A DNA stretch of 64,000 nucleotides from Blastocatellia bacterium (GCA_035275065.1 DATENM010000035.1:62001-126000); one strand, 5' to 3'; positions 18,074 to 31,067 are shown, numbered from the stretch's first letter. Numbers and translations: made by a program. The notes: generated by a model not told the origin, from the sequence alone.

Positions 18074-19114
18074 ATGACCAATGACCCGGACGGCCCGCCA
18101 AAGAGCCTGAGCGATTCGCTCGCCGCCGTCTTCATCAACCGGGAAAAAGAATTGCGCTCGGGCTGGCGCGTGCTCCTGTTCTTCCTGGCGTTCGTGATGG
18201 CTATTATCTTCATCCGGGGCGTCGGCGACACGCTCGCCCGACTGATCCCGTCGCTGCGCTTTCTCGTGACGGACTCACTCTCCGAAACATCGTCGGATCG
18301 CTGGCGTCTGCTGGTGATGCTCATCGGGGCGCTGGAAACGCTCGCCGCCGCTTTCATCGCCTCTTTCGTCTGTGCCCGCTGGCTGGAGCGTCGGACGCTG
18401 CGGTCAGTCGGCTTCAAGCTGCATCGCGGCTGGGCGAAAGATTTTGTCCTCGGCTCACTGATCGGCGCGGCGTCGCTCGCCTTCGCTGTCGGACTGATTG
18501 CGGCGGCGGGTGCGGCGCATTTCGCTATTCAACTCACCGATAAGGCGGCGTTGATATTCGGCTTCGGCTACTTGCTGGTTTTCTTTTTGATCGCCGGGGC
18601 GGTTGAAGAACTGATCTTTCGCGGCTTCGTCTTTCAGGCGTTATTGCACAACCTCGGCGCTTTTCCGGCGCTTGGCATCACCGCCATACTGTTCGGCCTG
18701 GCGCACATCGATAACAACAACGTTTCGCCGTTCGCCATCTTCAACACGGTGCTCGCAGGCGTCTGGTTAGGCGTCGCCTATTTGCAGACGCGGAGCCTAT
18801 GGCTGGCAACGGCGCTGCACTATTCGTGGAACTTCGTGATGGTTTTTGTCTTCGGGCTGAATGTCAGCGGCATCCCGGCGTTTGAAAAGCTGGCGTGGCT
18901 GCACGGCGAGGCGAAACCGCCCTGGTGGATTTCGGGCGGCGATTATGGGCCGGAAGGCGGCGCGGCGGCGACCCTGGCTCTCCTGCTTTCGACGCTGGTG
19001 ATCTGGAAGAGCGGCTGGTTTCGCGCGACGGCAGATATGCTCGCCGCCATCACGCACGGCAAGCCGGAACGCTCGCTGTCGATCATTGCCGATGATGAGA
19101 CTTCGCGCGCCTGA
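18074..19114 (+). CDS. CPBP-family intramembrane protease (type II CAAX prenyl endopeptidase-like)
   Basis: 346 residues with about eight hydrophobic segments. The CPBP/Abi motifs are present: EELIFRGFV near residue 178 (EExxxR), FGLAHIDNN near 207, and HYSWNF near 254. In the family, the Glu and His residues form an intramembrane glutamic-protease site; bacterial substrates are mostly unknown. ATG 18074 (MTNDPDG) is chosen over an in-frame TTG at 18038; neither has a convincing ribosome-binding site. It is followed by the convergent DUF4870 gene. Confidence 0.85.
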   Translation: MTNDPDGPPKSLSDSLAAVFINREKELRSGWRVLLFFLAFVMAIIFIRGVGDTLARLIPSLRFLVTDSLSETSSDRWRLLVMLIGALETLAAAFIASFVCARWLERRTLRSVGFKLHRGWAKDFVLGSLIGAASLAFAVGLIAAAGAAHFAIQLTDKAALIFGFGYLLVFFLIAGAVEELIFRGFVFQALLHNLGAFPALGITAILFGLAHIDNNNVSPFAIFNTVLAGVWLGVAYLQTRSLWLATALHYSWNFVMVFVFGLNVSGIPAFEKLAWLHGEAKPPWWISGGDYGPEGGAAATLALLLSTLVIWKSGWFRATADMLAAITHGKPERSLSIIADDETSRA

Positions 19115-19205
19115 CGCGGGCCGACAGCGACGGCGATTGGGGCGGACGGCAAACCGCCCACCCCAATCGCCAGGCAAGCTTCAAACTCAAGCGAAGCGAT
19201 GCGAA

Positions 19206-19814
19206 TTACGCATTCTTCTCGGCGATGTCGCCGATCAACGGCAGCTTCCACCACTGGCCCTGGTTGGCTTTGACCATGCCGATGATGTGAATGACCAGGA
19301 AGCCGAGGCCGACGAGCATACCGATAATTCCCAAGATGCCGCCGCTGGCGAAGTAAACCATCCCGTTGTCAGTCGCAACCGCTGCGCTGCGCGTGGCGAC
19401 GCTGGCGATGTTGAGGATCACCTGAATGATGAAGTTGACGCCGAACAGCAACAACCCTTGCAGCGCATGAAAGCGCACAAAGCGATTCTCTTTCGGCTCC
19501 GTCGCCATCCAGATGATGCTGAAGATCAGGTTGGCGCAGCAGAGGCAGGTCGGCAGATAGCACAACAGTGCAGCCGTGTTGTAGGCCATGCCGAAGGTCT
19601 TGGTCTTGTTGCCGCCATTCGGCGGCGGGTAATTGCCGCCCGGCGGCGGATAGCCCCCGCCTCCTCCCTGATAGCCTCCGCCCGGTGGCGGGTAGCCGCC
19701 TCCCGGTGGCGGATAGCCTCCCCCACCCGGCGGCGGCGGATAGCCTCCGCCCGGCGGCGGCGGCGGGTAACCCCCTCCACCCGGCGGGTTCCCATACGGC
19801 GGTTGATTGCTCAT
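19206..19814 (-). CDS. DUF4870-type membrane protein with Pro-Gly-Tyr-rich N-terminus
   Basis: 202 residues. About 1-65 is almost entirely Pro, Gly and Tyr (repeats such as GGGYPPPPGGGGYPPP). The rest carries membrane helices with the DUF4870 pattern: NTAALLCYLP, FVRFHALQGLLLF, GLGFLVIHIIGMVKA. The helices resemble small TM proteins of unknown role; the repeat region is probably cytosolic or flexible. mgtE lies upstream in the same direction with a 65-bp gap. Confidence 0.82.
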   Translation of the reverse strand: MSNQPPYGNPPGGGGYPPPPPGGGYPPPPGGGGYPPPGGGYPPPGGGYQGGGGGYPPPGGNYPPPNGGNKTKTFGMAYNTAALLCYLPTCLCCANLIFSIIWMATEPKENRFVRFHALQGLLLFGVNFIIQVILNIASVATRSAAVATDNGMVYFASGGILGIIGMLVGLGFLVIHIIGMVKANQGQWWKLPLIGDIAEKNA

Positions 19815-19879
19815 AAAGGTTCCTCCTTCATCAAACGTGAATTAGTAACTGCGGCTACAACCGAACGACAGCCGCGGCG

Positions 19880-21250
19880 TTACAGCTTGAAAGCTTTGAA
19901 GAGCAGCGCCGCGATGCCGAGGTAGAAAAAGAACGTGACGATGTCCGTGAACGTCACGACGAAGACCGATGACGCCAGCGCCGGGTCGAGCTTGAATCGC
20001 TTGAGCAACACCGGGATCATCGTGCCGAGCATGCCGGCAAACAACAAACTCAGGACCATCGTCAGCCCCAGAACGCCGCCCAGTCCGGGCGTAAACCACA
20101 GCGCCACGATGAGCATGACGACGACGCCGATGACCAGGCCGTTGGTCAGCCCGACCAGCGATTCTTTCAAAGTAACGCGCCAGCGCGTCTCCCAGCTGAC
20201 CTCGCCCAGGCCGATGCCGCGCACCACGACCGTCATGGTCTGGGTCGCGGCGTTGCTGCCCATGGTCGCGACCACTGGAATCAGGATGGCCAGCAACAAC
20301 GCGAACTGCGGGTCGCTTGCGGGCAGCAGCCAGCGCACAATCGCTACCGCGATCAACGCGCCGCCCAAAGACAGCAGCAGCCACGGCAGCCGCCGCCGCA
20401 CAGAGTTCATGGCCGAGCCGATGGCGCGGTCGTCGGCTTCGACGCCGGCCAGCGCATAGATGTCTTCGGTCGCCTCTTCGCGCATCACGTCAATGATATC
20501 GTCCACCGTGATGATGCCGGCGAGCTTGTTCTCCGGGTCCACGACCGGCACGGCCAGCAGGTTATAAGTGGCCACCAATCGCGCGACCTCTTCCTGGTCG
20601 GTGTCGGTCGTCACTTTGATGACGTCGCCGATCATGATCTTGCGCAGCGGCGTTGACGGCGAGTTCAACAGCAACTGCCGCAGGCTGACGACGCCGAGCA
20701 GGTGGTTGCGCGAATCAACCACGTAAATGTAAAAGGCCATCTCGAACTCTTCGCTGCGCTTTTGCAGTGCCGTGATGGCTTCTGAAATCGTCAGCTCTTC
20801 ATCGAGGGCGAAGTAGTCGGGCGTCATGATGCGCCCGGCAGTCTCATCGGCAAAACCGAGCAGCTCGTTGACGACCGTCGAGTGCTCGGCCTTCATGGTT
20901 TCGAGCAGCTCGTCGCGCAACGCTTCGGGCATCTCGGCGACCAGCAGCGCGGCGTCGTCCGAGGGCAACTCTTGCAGCAATCGCGTCACATCGCCGCGGT
21001 TGAGCGCGGCAAGCAATCCGACCGCACTCTGTGTCTCCATCTCCGAAACCGCCTCGGCGGCCTGCGTCAGGTCGCTGCCGACCAGGACGCTAAAGATCGC
21101 CTCGCGCTCGGATTGCGGAAGCTGCGTGAGGATTTGCGCGATGTCAACGGGCCGCAACTTGGTCAGCAGGTTCACGGCATTCGACATCGCGCCGCGCCGC
21201 GCCAGCCGAATGACAGAGTCCAAGATCAGCTTGAGCCGTTGTTCCTGCAT
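19880..21250 (-). CDS. mgtE: Magnesium transporter MgtE
   Basis: 456 residues, the family's normal length. The order is an N-terminal helical domain (LLTKLRPVDIAQILTQLP), two CBS domains (about 130-255, including IMTPDYFALDEELTISEAI), a connecting helix, then five C-terminal membrane helices (from about residue 285). MgtE is a Mg2+-gated Mg2+ channel in the inner membrane. The start MQEQRLKL matches homologues. The 222 bp to divergent mpg includes an imperfect inverted word pair. Confidence 0.93.
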   Translation of the reverse strand: MQEQRLKLILDSVIRLARRGAMSNAVNLLTKLRPVDIAQILTQLPQSEREAIFSVLVGSDLTQAAEAVSEMETQSAVGLLAALNRGDVTRLLQELPSDDAALLVAEMPEALRDELLETMKAEHSTVVNELLGFADETAGRIMTPDYFALDEELTISEAITALQKRSEEFEMAFYIYVVDSRNHLLGVVSLRQLLLNSPSTPLRKIMIGDVIKVTTDTDQEEVARLVATYNLLAVPVVDPENKLAGIITVDDIIDVMREEATEDIYALAGVEADDRAIGSAMNSVRRRLPWLLLSLGGALIAVAIVRWLLPASDPQFALLLAILIPVVATMGSNAATQTMTVVVRGIGLGEVSWETRWRVTLKESLVGLTNGLVIGVVVMLIVALWFTPGLGGVLGLTMVLSLLFAGMLGTMIPVLLKRFKLDPALASSVFVVTFTDIVTFFFYLGIAALLFKAFKL

Positions 21251-21377
21251 GAGAATCGTCCCTGCGCCTGCACATATCTTTTGTTGCTGATTCCCTAAGT
21301 CGCCCGATGTAAAGCCAAACCTTTATAGCACAGCCGGCAGCGGCGGAAAAAGCGAAATTGCAAAAAGCAGATTCTCC

Positions 21378-21444
21378 CTTGCCCTTCGTCGCGAGGTTTT
21401 GCTCGACTTCGCGTCGTGGCCGCCAAAAATCAATGACAAAGGGC
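21378..21444. repeat. Short inverted words between mgtE and mpg
   Basis: TTGCCCTTCGTC (21378-21389) pairs with GACAAAGGGCAA (21433-21444), with one mismatch. It resembles the simple-word intergenic repeats seen elsewhere in the window. Confidence 0.45.
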
Positions 21445-21472
21445 AAAGGACAAGCGACAATAGGGAGTCTTT

Positions 21473-22036
21473 ATGGCTGATCTCGACCACGAATTCTTCG
21501 CCCGCGACACCGTGACCGTGGCGCGCGATTTGATCGGCGCAACGCTTGTTGCGGGCGGTTGCGCCGGGCGCATCGTCGAAACCGAAGCCTACACCACGGA
21601 CGCCGCTTCGCACGCCGTAACCCGCAGCCGCCAGGCGGCGATCATGCGCGAAAGCTTCGGTCACATCTACGTCTACCTGATTTATGGAATGTATTACTGC
21701 TTGAACATCACGACCGAACGCGCGGGCGTCGGCGCGGTCTTGATTCGCGCCGTCGAACCGACGCTCGGCATCGAGTTGATGAGCGAGCGGCGCGGCACGA
21801 CCAATCTCCGGCAATTGGCCAGCGGGCCGGGCCGCCTCTGTGCGGCGTTCGGCATAGACTTGACGATGAACGGCAAACCGCTGGGCCGCGACATTCGCGT
21901 TCTGGCACGCGAGGCTGAGCCGATGATTTCAGCGAGCCCGCGCATTGGCATCACCCGCGCAACCGAGCTGGACTGGCGCTTTTACGAGACCGGCAGCCCG
22001 TTCGTCAGCCGGTTGCCTTCAAAGCCGCGTGCTTGA
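21473..22036 (+). CDS. DNA-3-methyladenine glycosylase (AAG/MPG family)
   Basis: 187 residues, typical of bacterial AAG proteins. RIVETEAY carries the catalytic Glu, and IYVYLIYGMYYCLNI and GPGRLCAAFGI are family signatures. The enzyme excises alkylated and deaminated purines as the first step of base-excision repair. AGGGAG precedes the ATG. It starts the run that continues into hemE, whose longest reading would overlap its stop; the functional link to haem is probably only positional. Confidence 0.92.
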   Translation: MADLDHEFFARDTVTVARDLIGATLVAGGCAGRIVETEAYTTDAASHAVTRSRQAAIMRESFGHIYVYLIYGMYYCLNITTERAGVGAVLIRAVEPTLGIELMSERRGTTNLRQLASGPGRLCAAFGIDLTMNGKPLGRDIRVLAREAEPMISASPRIGITRATELDWRFYETGSPFVSRLPSKPRA

Positions 22037-22077
22037 GCGCCCACGGCACGGCGGTTAGAATGGAACTTGCTTTCAAT

Positions 22078-23103
22078 ATGAAAAATGATCTCTTGATTCG
22101 AGCCGCAAAGGGCGAGCGCACCGAGCGCACACCTGTCTGGATGATGCGCCAGGCGGGCCGCTACCTGCCCGAATACCGCGCCATCCGCAAGGACATAGAC
22201 TTCCTGACCCTCTGCAAGACGGTCGAGCTTGCCGTCGAAGTGTCGCTGCAACCTTACCGCATCCTCGGTGTTGATGCGGTGATTATGTTCAGCGACATTC
22301 TCATCCCCGTCGAAGCGATGGGCCAGGAAGTGCAGCTCACCGAAAAGAAAGGTCCTGAGCTGCCCGACCCCATTCGCACACGCGAGCAGGTGGATAAGCT
22401 GATCGTCCCCGACCCCACAGAGAAGACCGGCTTTGTAATCGAGATCATCAAAACCTTGCGCCGCGAGCTTGATGGCGCGGTGCCGCTGATCGGTTTCGCC
22501 GGCGCACCCTGGACGCTGGCGGCTTATATGATCGAGGGCGGCGGCTCGAAGAATTACGCAGAGGTCAAGCGCATGATGTTCGCCGAGCCGAAGACCCTTC
22601 ATGCGTTGTTAGACAAGATCGCCGACACGGTGATCCTTTATCTCAACGCCCAGATCGAAGCCGGGGCGCAGGTCGTCCAGTTGTTCGACTCGTGGGCCGG
22701 CGAGCTGTCGCCGCGCGATTACGAAACGTTCGCCCTGCCCTACGAGCAGAAGATTTTCGAAGCCATCAACCGCGCCGCCGCGCCGGCCATCATGTACATC
22801 AACGGCAGCGGCATCTTCCTCGAACAGATGGCGCGCTGCGGCGCAGATGTCTTGAGCCTGGACTGGCGCGTCAATCTGCAAGACGCTCGCGCCCGCGTCG
22901 GCGACGGGTTCACGCTGCAAGGCAACCTCGACCCGTGCGTGCTGCTTTCGACCCCGGAGATTATTACGGAAAAGGCACAGGCGCTGTTGAAGGAAGGCGG
23001 CGGCCACCGCCACATCCTCAACCTCGGACATGGCATCCTGCCGATGACGCCGGTTGAAAACGCGCAGGCATTCATCAACGCCGCCAAGCGGCCGCGCGCC
23101 TGA
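22078..23103 (+). CDS. hemE: Uroporphyrinogen decarboxylase
   Basis: About 342 residues from ATG 22078 (MKNDLLIRAAKGE). Earlier in-frame starts at 22033 (TTG) and 22060 (ATG) add residues not usual in HemE. The signature PVWMMRQAGRYLPEYR is near the N-terminus, and GFAGAPWTLAAYMIEGG lies mid-protein. It decarboxylates uroporphyrinogen III to coproporphyrinogen III in the cytosol. hemH follows after 18 bp and hemG 6 bp after that, so the three form one transcription unit. The intermediate enzyme, coproporphyrinogen oxidase, is not in the window. Confidence 0.95.
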   Translation: MKNDLLIRAAKGERTERTPVWMMRQAGRYLPEYRAIRKDIDFLTLCKTVELAVEVSLQPYRILGVDAVIMFSDILIPVEAMGQEVQLTEKKGPELPDPIRTREQVDKLIVPDPTEKTGFVIEIIKTLRRELDGAVPLIGFAGAPWTLAAYMIEGGGSKNYAEVKRMMFAEPKTLHALLDKIADTVILYLNAQIEAGAQVVQLFDSWAGELSPRDYETFALPYEQKIFEAINRAAAPAIMYINGSGIFLEQMARCGADVLSLDWRVNLQDARARVGDGFTLQGNLDPCVLLSTPEIITEKAQALLKEGGGHRHILNLGHGILPMTPVENAQAFINAAKRPRA

Positions 23104-23121
23104 AGCCGAGCCCGCATTCGT

Positions 23122-24210
23122 ATGACCAGCCAACCCCACTCGCAGGAACGCATCGGCGTGCTGTTGTTCAACCTCGGCGGGCCGGACACGCTCGACGACG
23201 TGCGCCCGTTTCTCTTCAATCTGTTTGCCGACCCGGACATCATCCGCCTGCCGTGGCGCTTTATGCAGAAGCCGCTGGCGTGGATGATCTCGACGCAGCG
23301 TTACAAGAAATCGCGCGGCTACTATGAGAAGATCGGCGGCGGCTCGCCCTTGCGCCGCATCACCGACGAGCAGGCGCGGGCGCTTGAGACGGCGCTCAAG
23401 AGCCGCGGCATCGATGCCCGCGCTTATGTCGCCATGCGCTACTGGAAGCCGTTCACCGAAGAGGCGCTCGAACAGATTCTGCGCGATGAGATCAGCCATC
23501 TCGTCGTGCTGCCGCTCTACCCACAATTTTCGATCTCGACGACCGGCTCAAGCCTCAACCGCATGAACGAGCTGATCAAAGAGCGCCGCTATCGCCTGCC
23601 GCGCACCTCTGTGGTCTGTAGCTACGAAGGTGACGAAGGCTACATTTCCGCGCTCGCCGCGTCGGTTGCTGAAAAGCTCGCTGAATTCCCCAATCCCGAT
23701 CAAACGCACATTCTCTTTAGCGCCCACAGTGTCCCTGTGAGCTACATCAAGCAGGGCGACCCTTACCTCGAACAGACCGAGCGCACCGTCGAGATGGTGA
23801 TGCAGCGGCTCGGCAAGCAGCGCCCCTTCACGCTCTCATTTCAGAGCAAGGTCGGGCCGGTCGAATGGCTGGGGCCGGCGACCGACGCGACGCTGCGCCG
23901 CCTCGCGAGTGAAGGCATTGGGCAATTGCTGATGGTGCCGGTGAGCTTCGTCTCTGAGCATAGCGAGACGCTTTACGAGATGGACTTGCTTTACGGCGAG
24001 CTTGCCGATGAGGTCGGCATCAAGGATTACCGGCGCGTGCCGACGATGAATTGCCGCGCGGATTTCATTGACGCGCTCGCCCGCCTGGTCGAGCGCGCGC
24101 TTGCGCCCGGTGCGGCGTCAGCCGCAAGGATCAACTGTCGCTACTGCCCGGCGGCGGCGAGTGGGGCCACAGCGAATCAACTCTGCGCTTGCGACCGGGC
24201 GAGCCTTTAG
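23122..24210 (+). CDS. hemH: Ferrochelatase
   Basis: 362 residues. It starts IGVLLFNLGGPDT; the catalytic His is in FSAHSVP and the conserved Glu in SFVSEHSETLYEMD. LSFQSKVGPVEWLGP matches protoporphyrin-type ferrochelatases. It inserts Fe2+ into the porphyrin as the last step of the classical pathway, peripheral to the membrane. The C-terminus has a small Cys group (CRYCP..CAC), which in some ferrochelatases ligates a [2Fe-2S] cluster; whether it does here is uncertain. Pairing with hemG argues for the protoporphyrin branch. Confidence 0.93.
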   Translation: MTSQPHSQERIGVLLFNLGGPDTLDDVRPFLFNLFADPDIIRLPWRFMQKPLAWMISTQRYKKSRGYYEKIGGGSPLRRITDEQARALETALKSRGIDARAYVAMRYWKPFTEEALEQILRDEISHLVVLPLYPQFSISTTGSSLNRMNELIKERRYRLPRTSVVCSYEGDEGYISALAASVAEKLAEFPNPDQTHILFSAHSVPVSYIKQGDPYLEQTERTVEMVMQRLGKQRPFTLSFQSKVGPVEWLGPATDATLRRLASEGIGQLLMVPVSFVSEHSETLYEMDLLYGELADEVGIKDYRRVPTMNCRADFIDALARLVERALAPGAASAARINCRYCPAAASGATANQLCACDRASL

Positions 24211-24216
24211 TCAGCG

Positions 24217-25644
24217 ATGAGCAACGATCACAAACAAGTCGTCGTCATCGGCGCGGGCATCAGCGGGCTGGTCTGCGCTTATCGTTTAAAGTCGCTCGGC
24301 GGTGACGTACTGCTCATCGAAACTTCAGACCGCGTCGGCGGTGTCATGCAGACCGAGGTCGTCAACGGCTACTTGATCGAGCGCGGCCCGAACAGCTCGC
24401 AGGGCACTGAGGAGTTGATGGCGCTGATTGAAGAGCTTGGCCTGATGGGCCAACTGGCCGAAGGCGACCCGAAAGCGCCGGCCTATGTTTATGTCAAAGG
24501 CCGGCTTCACGCGGTGCCGGCGGGCGCCGGCGCATTCATCAAGAGCAAGCTGTTGAGCGCCACAGGCAAGCTGCGCGTCTTCGCCGAGCCGTTCATCGGC
24601 AGGCGCAGGGCCGGCGAAGAAGAGAGCGTTTTTTCCTTCGCGCGCCGACGGATCGGGCGTGAAGCGGCAGAGCGCATGGTCGCGCCGTTCGTGTCGGGCA
24701 TCTATGCGGGCGACGCCGAAAAGATCAGCGTGCAGGCCGCCTTCCCGCGACTGTGGAACCTTGAAACGAGCTATGGTGGCTTGATTCGCGGCAGCATTGC
24801 CAAGGCGCGCGAAGCCCGCCGCGCCAGGAAAGCCGTCAGCGCCGTGCTTGATAAAGCCGCGCCGACGCGCCGGCGGCTCATCTCTTTTAAGGGCGGTATG
24901 ACGGTCTTGCCTCGTCGGCTTGCGGCGAGAATCGGCGAAGACTTGATGACCGGAATTGCCGATTGCGGCTTGCGGGTTGCGGATTCAGGCCGTGCGGTTC
25001 AGGTTACATTCAATCAGAATGGCGCGCGGCGTCAGGTGACCGCCGATCAGGTCATCATCGCCACCCCGGCAAAGGCCGCAGGCTCACTGGTCGCGCCGCT
25101 CTCGACTGAGCTGGCCCAGTTGCTTGAAGGCATCTACTACCCGCCGCTGGCGATTGTCTATCTGGCGTATGACGTTGCGAGTGTGGCGACGCCGCTCGAC
25201 GGCTTCGGTTTTCTGGTGGCGCCGAGCGAGGGGCTGAACATCCTCGGCTGCGTGTGGAATTCGAGCCTGTTTGCGGATCGCGCGCCGCGGGGCAAGGCGT
25301 TGCTGACGGTCTTCGTCGGCGGGGCGCGTAACCCCGATGCGGCGCGGCTGCCCGACGCCGAGCTAAGCGCCACGGCGCACGGCGAATTGCAAAAGGCGCT
25401 CGGCATCACCGCAGAGCCCACCGTCGTCGGCGTCACGCGCTGGGAACGCGCTATCCCGCAATACAACATCGGCCACCGCGACCGCGTCGCCCGCATCGAA
25501 GCCTTGCTCGACCAGACGTCCGGCTTGCGACTGATCGGCAATTACCTGCACGGCGTTTCGACCGGCGACGTAATCAAAGAAGCCGACCGCGTTGCCCGCG
25601 AAGTCCACGAATCACTCGCGGCGACACGCCCGCCTGCGCAATGA
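24217..25644 (+). CDS. hemG: Protoporphyrinogen oxidase, FAD-dependent (HemG/HemY type)
   Basis: 475 residues of the oxygen-dependent PPO family. The FAD-binding GxGxxG is in VVVIGAGISGLVCAYRL, followed by an acidic strand end (LIETSDRVGG). The C-terminal motif GLRLIGNYLHGVSTGDVI binds FAD. It oxidises protoporphyrinogen IX to protoporphyrin IX, the substrate of HemH just upstream. Around residues 246-258 the sequence IADCGLRVADSG is encoded by a simple GATTGCGG-type word (24955-24987), which looks like an in-frame repeat insertion on a surface loop. The gene remains open, so it is presumably tolerated. Confidence 0.92.
   Translation: MSNDHKQVVVIGAGISGLVCAYRLKSLGGDVLLIETSDRVGGVMQTEVVNGYLIERGPNSSQGTEELMALIEELGLMGQLAEGDPKAPAYVYVKGRLHAVPAGAGAFIKSKLLSATGKLRVFAEPFIGRRRAGEEESVFSFARRRIGREAAERMVAPFVSGIYAGDAEKISVQAAFPRLWNLETSYGGLIRGSIAKAREARRARKAVSAVLDKAAPTRRRLISFKGGMTVLPRRLAARIGEDLMTGIADCGLRVADSGRAVQVTFNQNGARRQVTADQVIIATPAKAAGSLVAPLSTELAQLLEGIYYPPLAIVYLAYDVASVATPLDGFGFLVAPSEGLNILGCVWNSSLFADRAPRGKALLTVFVGGARNPDAARLPDAELSATAHGELQKALGITAEPTVVGVTRWERAIPQYNIGHRDRVARIEALLDQTSGLRLIGNYLHGVSTGDVIKEADRVAREVHESLAATRPPAQ
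24955..24987. repeat. GATTGCGG-type word inside hemG
   Basis: A run of near-repeats of seven bases (GATTGCG, GCTTGCG, GGTTGCG, GATTCAG) lies in frame in hemG and encodes IADCGLRVADSG. Such heptad words are usually intergenic. Confidence 0.5.
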
Positions 25645-25656
25645 ATTGAGAAGAGT

Positions 25657-28919
<3,263 letters not shown>

Positions 28920-28923
<4 letters not shown>

Positions 28924-29492
28924 GATTGCTTCCTCAACTCGCGATAAAGCCATGCCTGTGCCAGGCTCCATTCGCGCTTGACGGTGGCCGGCGAAATCTT
29001 CAGCACCTCGGCGGTCTCTTCGATGCTCAGGCCGCCGAAGAAGCGCAACTCGACGATCTTGCTCTTGCGTTCGTCAAAAGCCGCCAGACTGGTCAGCGCG
29101 TCGTCGAGCGCCACAAAATCCGCGGCGCGTTCACTGGAGATAACCGCGGCCTGGTCGAGCGAGACTTCGACCGCCTCGCCGCCGCGCTTGTGCGAACGGC
29201 GGCGGCGCGCGTAATCGACCAGAATGTGGCGCATCAACTGCGCCGAAACGCCGAAGAAATGCGCGCGGTTCTGCCAGGCGACGTTCTGCCAGTCAATCAA
29301 TCGCATATACGCCTCGTTGACCAGCGCCGTCGCTTGCAGCGTATGGCCGGGCGATTCGCGCGACAGGTATCGGCGCGCCAGCCTGTGCAATTCGGCATGC
29401 ACGAGCGGCGTCAACTGGGCGAGCGCCGACTGGTCGCCATTGCCCCAGGCCCTGAGTAGCTGGGTAATCTCTTTGGGCGAAAGCGATGTCAC
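28920..29492 (-). CDS. ECF-type RNA polymerase sigma factor (TIGR02999 family)
   Basis: 191 residues from GTG 29492, which has AGGAAGG seven bases upstream; a GTG at 29540 would add 16 residues. Region 2 reads ALVNEAYMRLIDW...RAHFFGVSAQLMRHILVDYARRR, and region 4 reads ELRFFGGLSIEETAEVLKISPATVKREW. The family is common in Acidobacteriota and Planctomycetota and is typically encoded beside a membrane Ser/Thr kinase. Here the stop overlaps the kinase ATG (ATGA), so synthesis is coupled and control by phosphorylation is likely (inference). No anti-sigma gene is adjacent. Confidence 0.93.
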
Positions 29493-29646
29493 AGGCTTTG
29501 CCTTCCTCGCGAATGACTCACCGCTGGCGCAGATTATCACAACTGGCGATTTGAGATAAAGACCTCAAAAAGAATCTTGCCGGCGCGTGAGCTATTTCGC
29601 CGCCTGTTCGCGCATGAACAAATAAGGGCAGCAAAAGGGCTGCCCC

Positions 29647-31067
29647 ATGCGCATCAAGCTAAGGCTCATTCAGAAGTAGCTGAAAACTGGACGGCACCTT
29701 TTTGCGCTTCTCCACTCGACATCGCCGCGCAATACATTTGCCGATCAGCTTGATGGCTTCCGTCAATGCCTTGATCGATCCCATTGCCGCAGCCAGATGC
29801 AGGGCCAGCATTTGTACTCCCTTGCTGGCCTTCATCAGGCTCTTATCCGCCTCTCCCCAGCCGCCCACCACTAACACCCAATGCTGAATCAGCATCGCCA
29901 GCAGCTTGGCATACAATTCCGTCAGGATGCGCCACGGCTTCTGGCTGCGCCACGCATCGATCTGGCCGTGACTTTTCCACAGCTTGAACAGCAACTCGAT
30001 TTGCCAGCGCGCTCGTGCGACCACGAGCACCTCTTGCAAGCTCAACTTCTCGGCTTCTACATTGGTTATCAAGATGGTCCAGTCGGCCAGCGCCAAGCTC
30101 TCCTTTTTCAGGGGCCGACAGTTACGTCGCGCTTTATCGCGCATGCGGCGGCGGCGCTCGGCGGCGACCACCTCGCTGACGCGCACCGCAATTAGCCGAC
30201 AAGCGATTTGCTCCTTGCGCCCCAGTTTGATCTCCACCTCGATGCGATCACGCTTTTGAGCGCGAATCAGTTCTAACAGTCGCCACGCCTTGCCTTGTTG
30301 ATCCAACAAGCCGGTGGCCGTTTTGAGGCGGCTGATCCAATACACCGGTTGCGCCGATAATTCCTGCAACGACTCTAATTTGAAATAAGCCAGGTCGGCG
30401 ATTCGTAATGACCCCGGCGCCAGCCGACGGTGTTGCAGAATCCCTTTACAGTCGGCGGTGCGGCCATCGTGCAAGTGCGGGCCGCTTAATCGGCCAGTGA
30501 GCAACTCCAGGCCAAGTTCGACTTTCAGTGACGAGCTTTGGCCGCGCGTACCGCCACAGCCGCGCCAGACCGGCAACAAGGCATCGGGCAGGCAGATGAT
30601 CGAGGAGTCAATTAACTCGACGCTGGTGAAGCGGCGCAGGACCGGGAGGGCGACCGGGTCAGCGGTGATGACCTGCGCCACGGCAGCTTCAAGAACTTGC
30701 TTGAGACAAGCGGCTGAGGCCTGAGTGAAACGCTGATCTAAAGCTTGCGGCGAAAGGTCAGCGCCGCACACCGAAGCGGTCTGCGCCAGTTGTTGTAAGC
30801 TGGCCGAAGGGTTAGCCAGCCAACCGAAGGTCAACGATTGAACAAAGATCTCGGCGGTGAGTTTCGAGCGGCGCTGGACAAAGCCGGACGAGAAGCCGGC
30901 TTGCCTGGCCTGGACGGTCAGCAGGTTTTGAAGGGTGTGGGGCAAGTGTGATAGGTTGCGCATCAGAGAACTCCTTCGTTGTTGGTGTTGATGGACAATG
31001 CCAATTATCACCGAAGGAGTTTCTTTTTCATCCCCCTACAGGCTTCTTTACTTAGCTTGATGCGCAT
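29647..31067 (-). mobile_element. IS4-family insertion sequence
   Basis: About 1.42 kb. The inner terminal inverted repeats ATGCGCATCAAGCTAAG (29647-29663) and their complement (31051-31067) match perfectly over 17 bp and enclose one transposase gene. The element sits between the sigma-factor promoter side and the scyD-like gene and disrupts neither coding sequence. Confidence 0.88.
29659..30963 (-). CDS. IS4-family transposase
   Basis: 434 residues from ATG 30963, with AAGGAGTTCTCTG directly upstream; the longer in-frame start at 31011 lacks a site. The DDE fold is visible: D in VELIDSSII, D in RIADLAYF, and the YREK-like helix WQIELLFKLWKSHGQID supplying the Glu. It carries out cut-and-paste movement of the element. 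The gene is complete, so the element may still be active. The stop lies 12 bp inside the left terminus. Confidence 0.9.
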   Translation of the reverse strand: MRNLSHLPHTLQNLLTVQARQAGFSSGFVQRRSKLTAEIFVQSLTFGWLANPSASLQQLAQTASVCGADLSPQALDQRFTQASAACLKQVLEAAVAQVITADPVALPVLRRFTSVELIDSSIICLPDALLPVWRGCGGTRGQSSSLKVELGLELLTGRLSGPHLHDGRTADCKGILQHRRLAPGSLRIADLAYFKLESLQELSAQPVYWISRLKTATGLLDQQGKAWRLLELIRAQKRDRIEVEIKLGRKEQIACRLIAVRVSEVVAAERRRRMRDKARRNCRPLKKESLALADWTILITNVEAEKLSLQEVLVVARARWQIELLFKLWKSHGQIDAWRSQKPWRILTELYAKLLAMLIQHWVLVVGGWGEADKSLMKASKGVQMLALHLAAAMGSIKALTEAIKLIGKCIARRCRVEKRKKVPSSFQLLLNEP

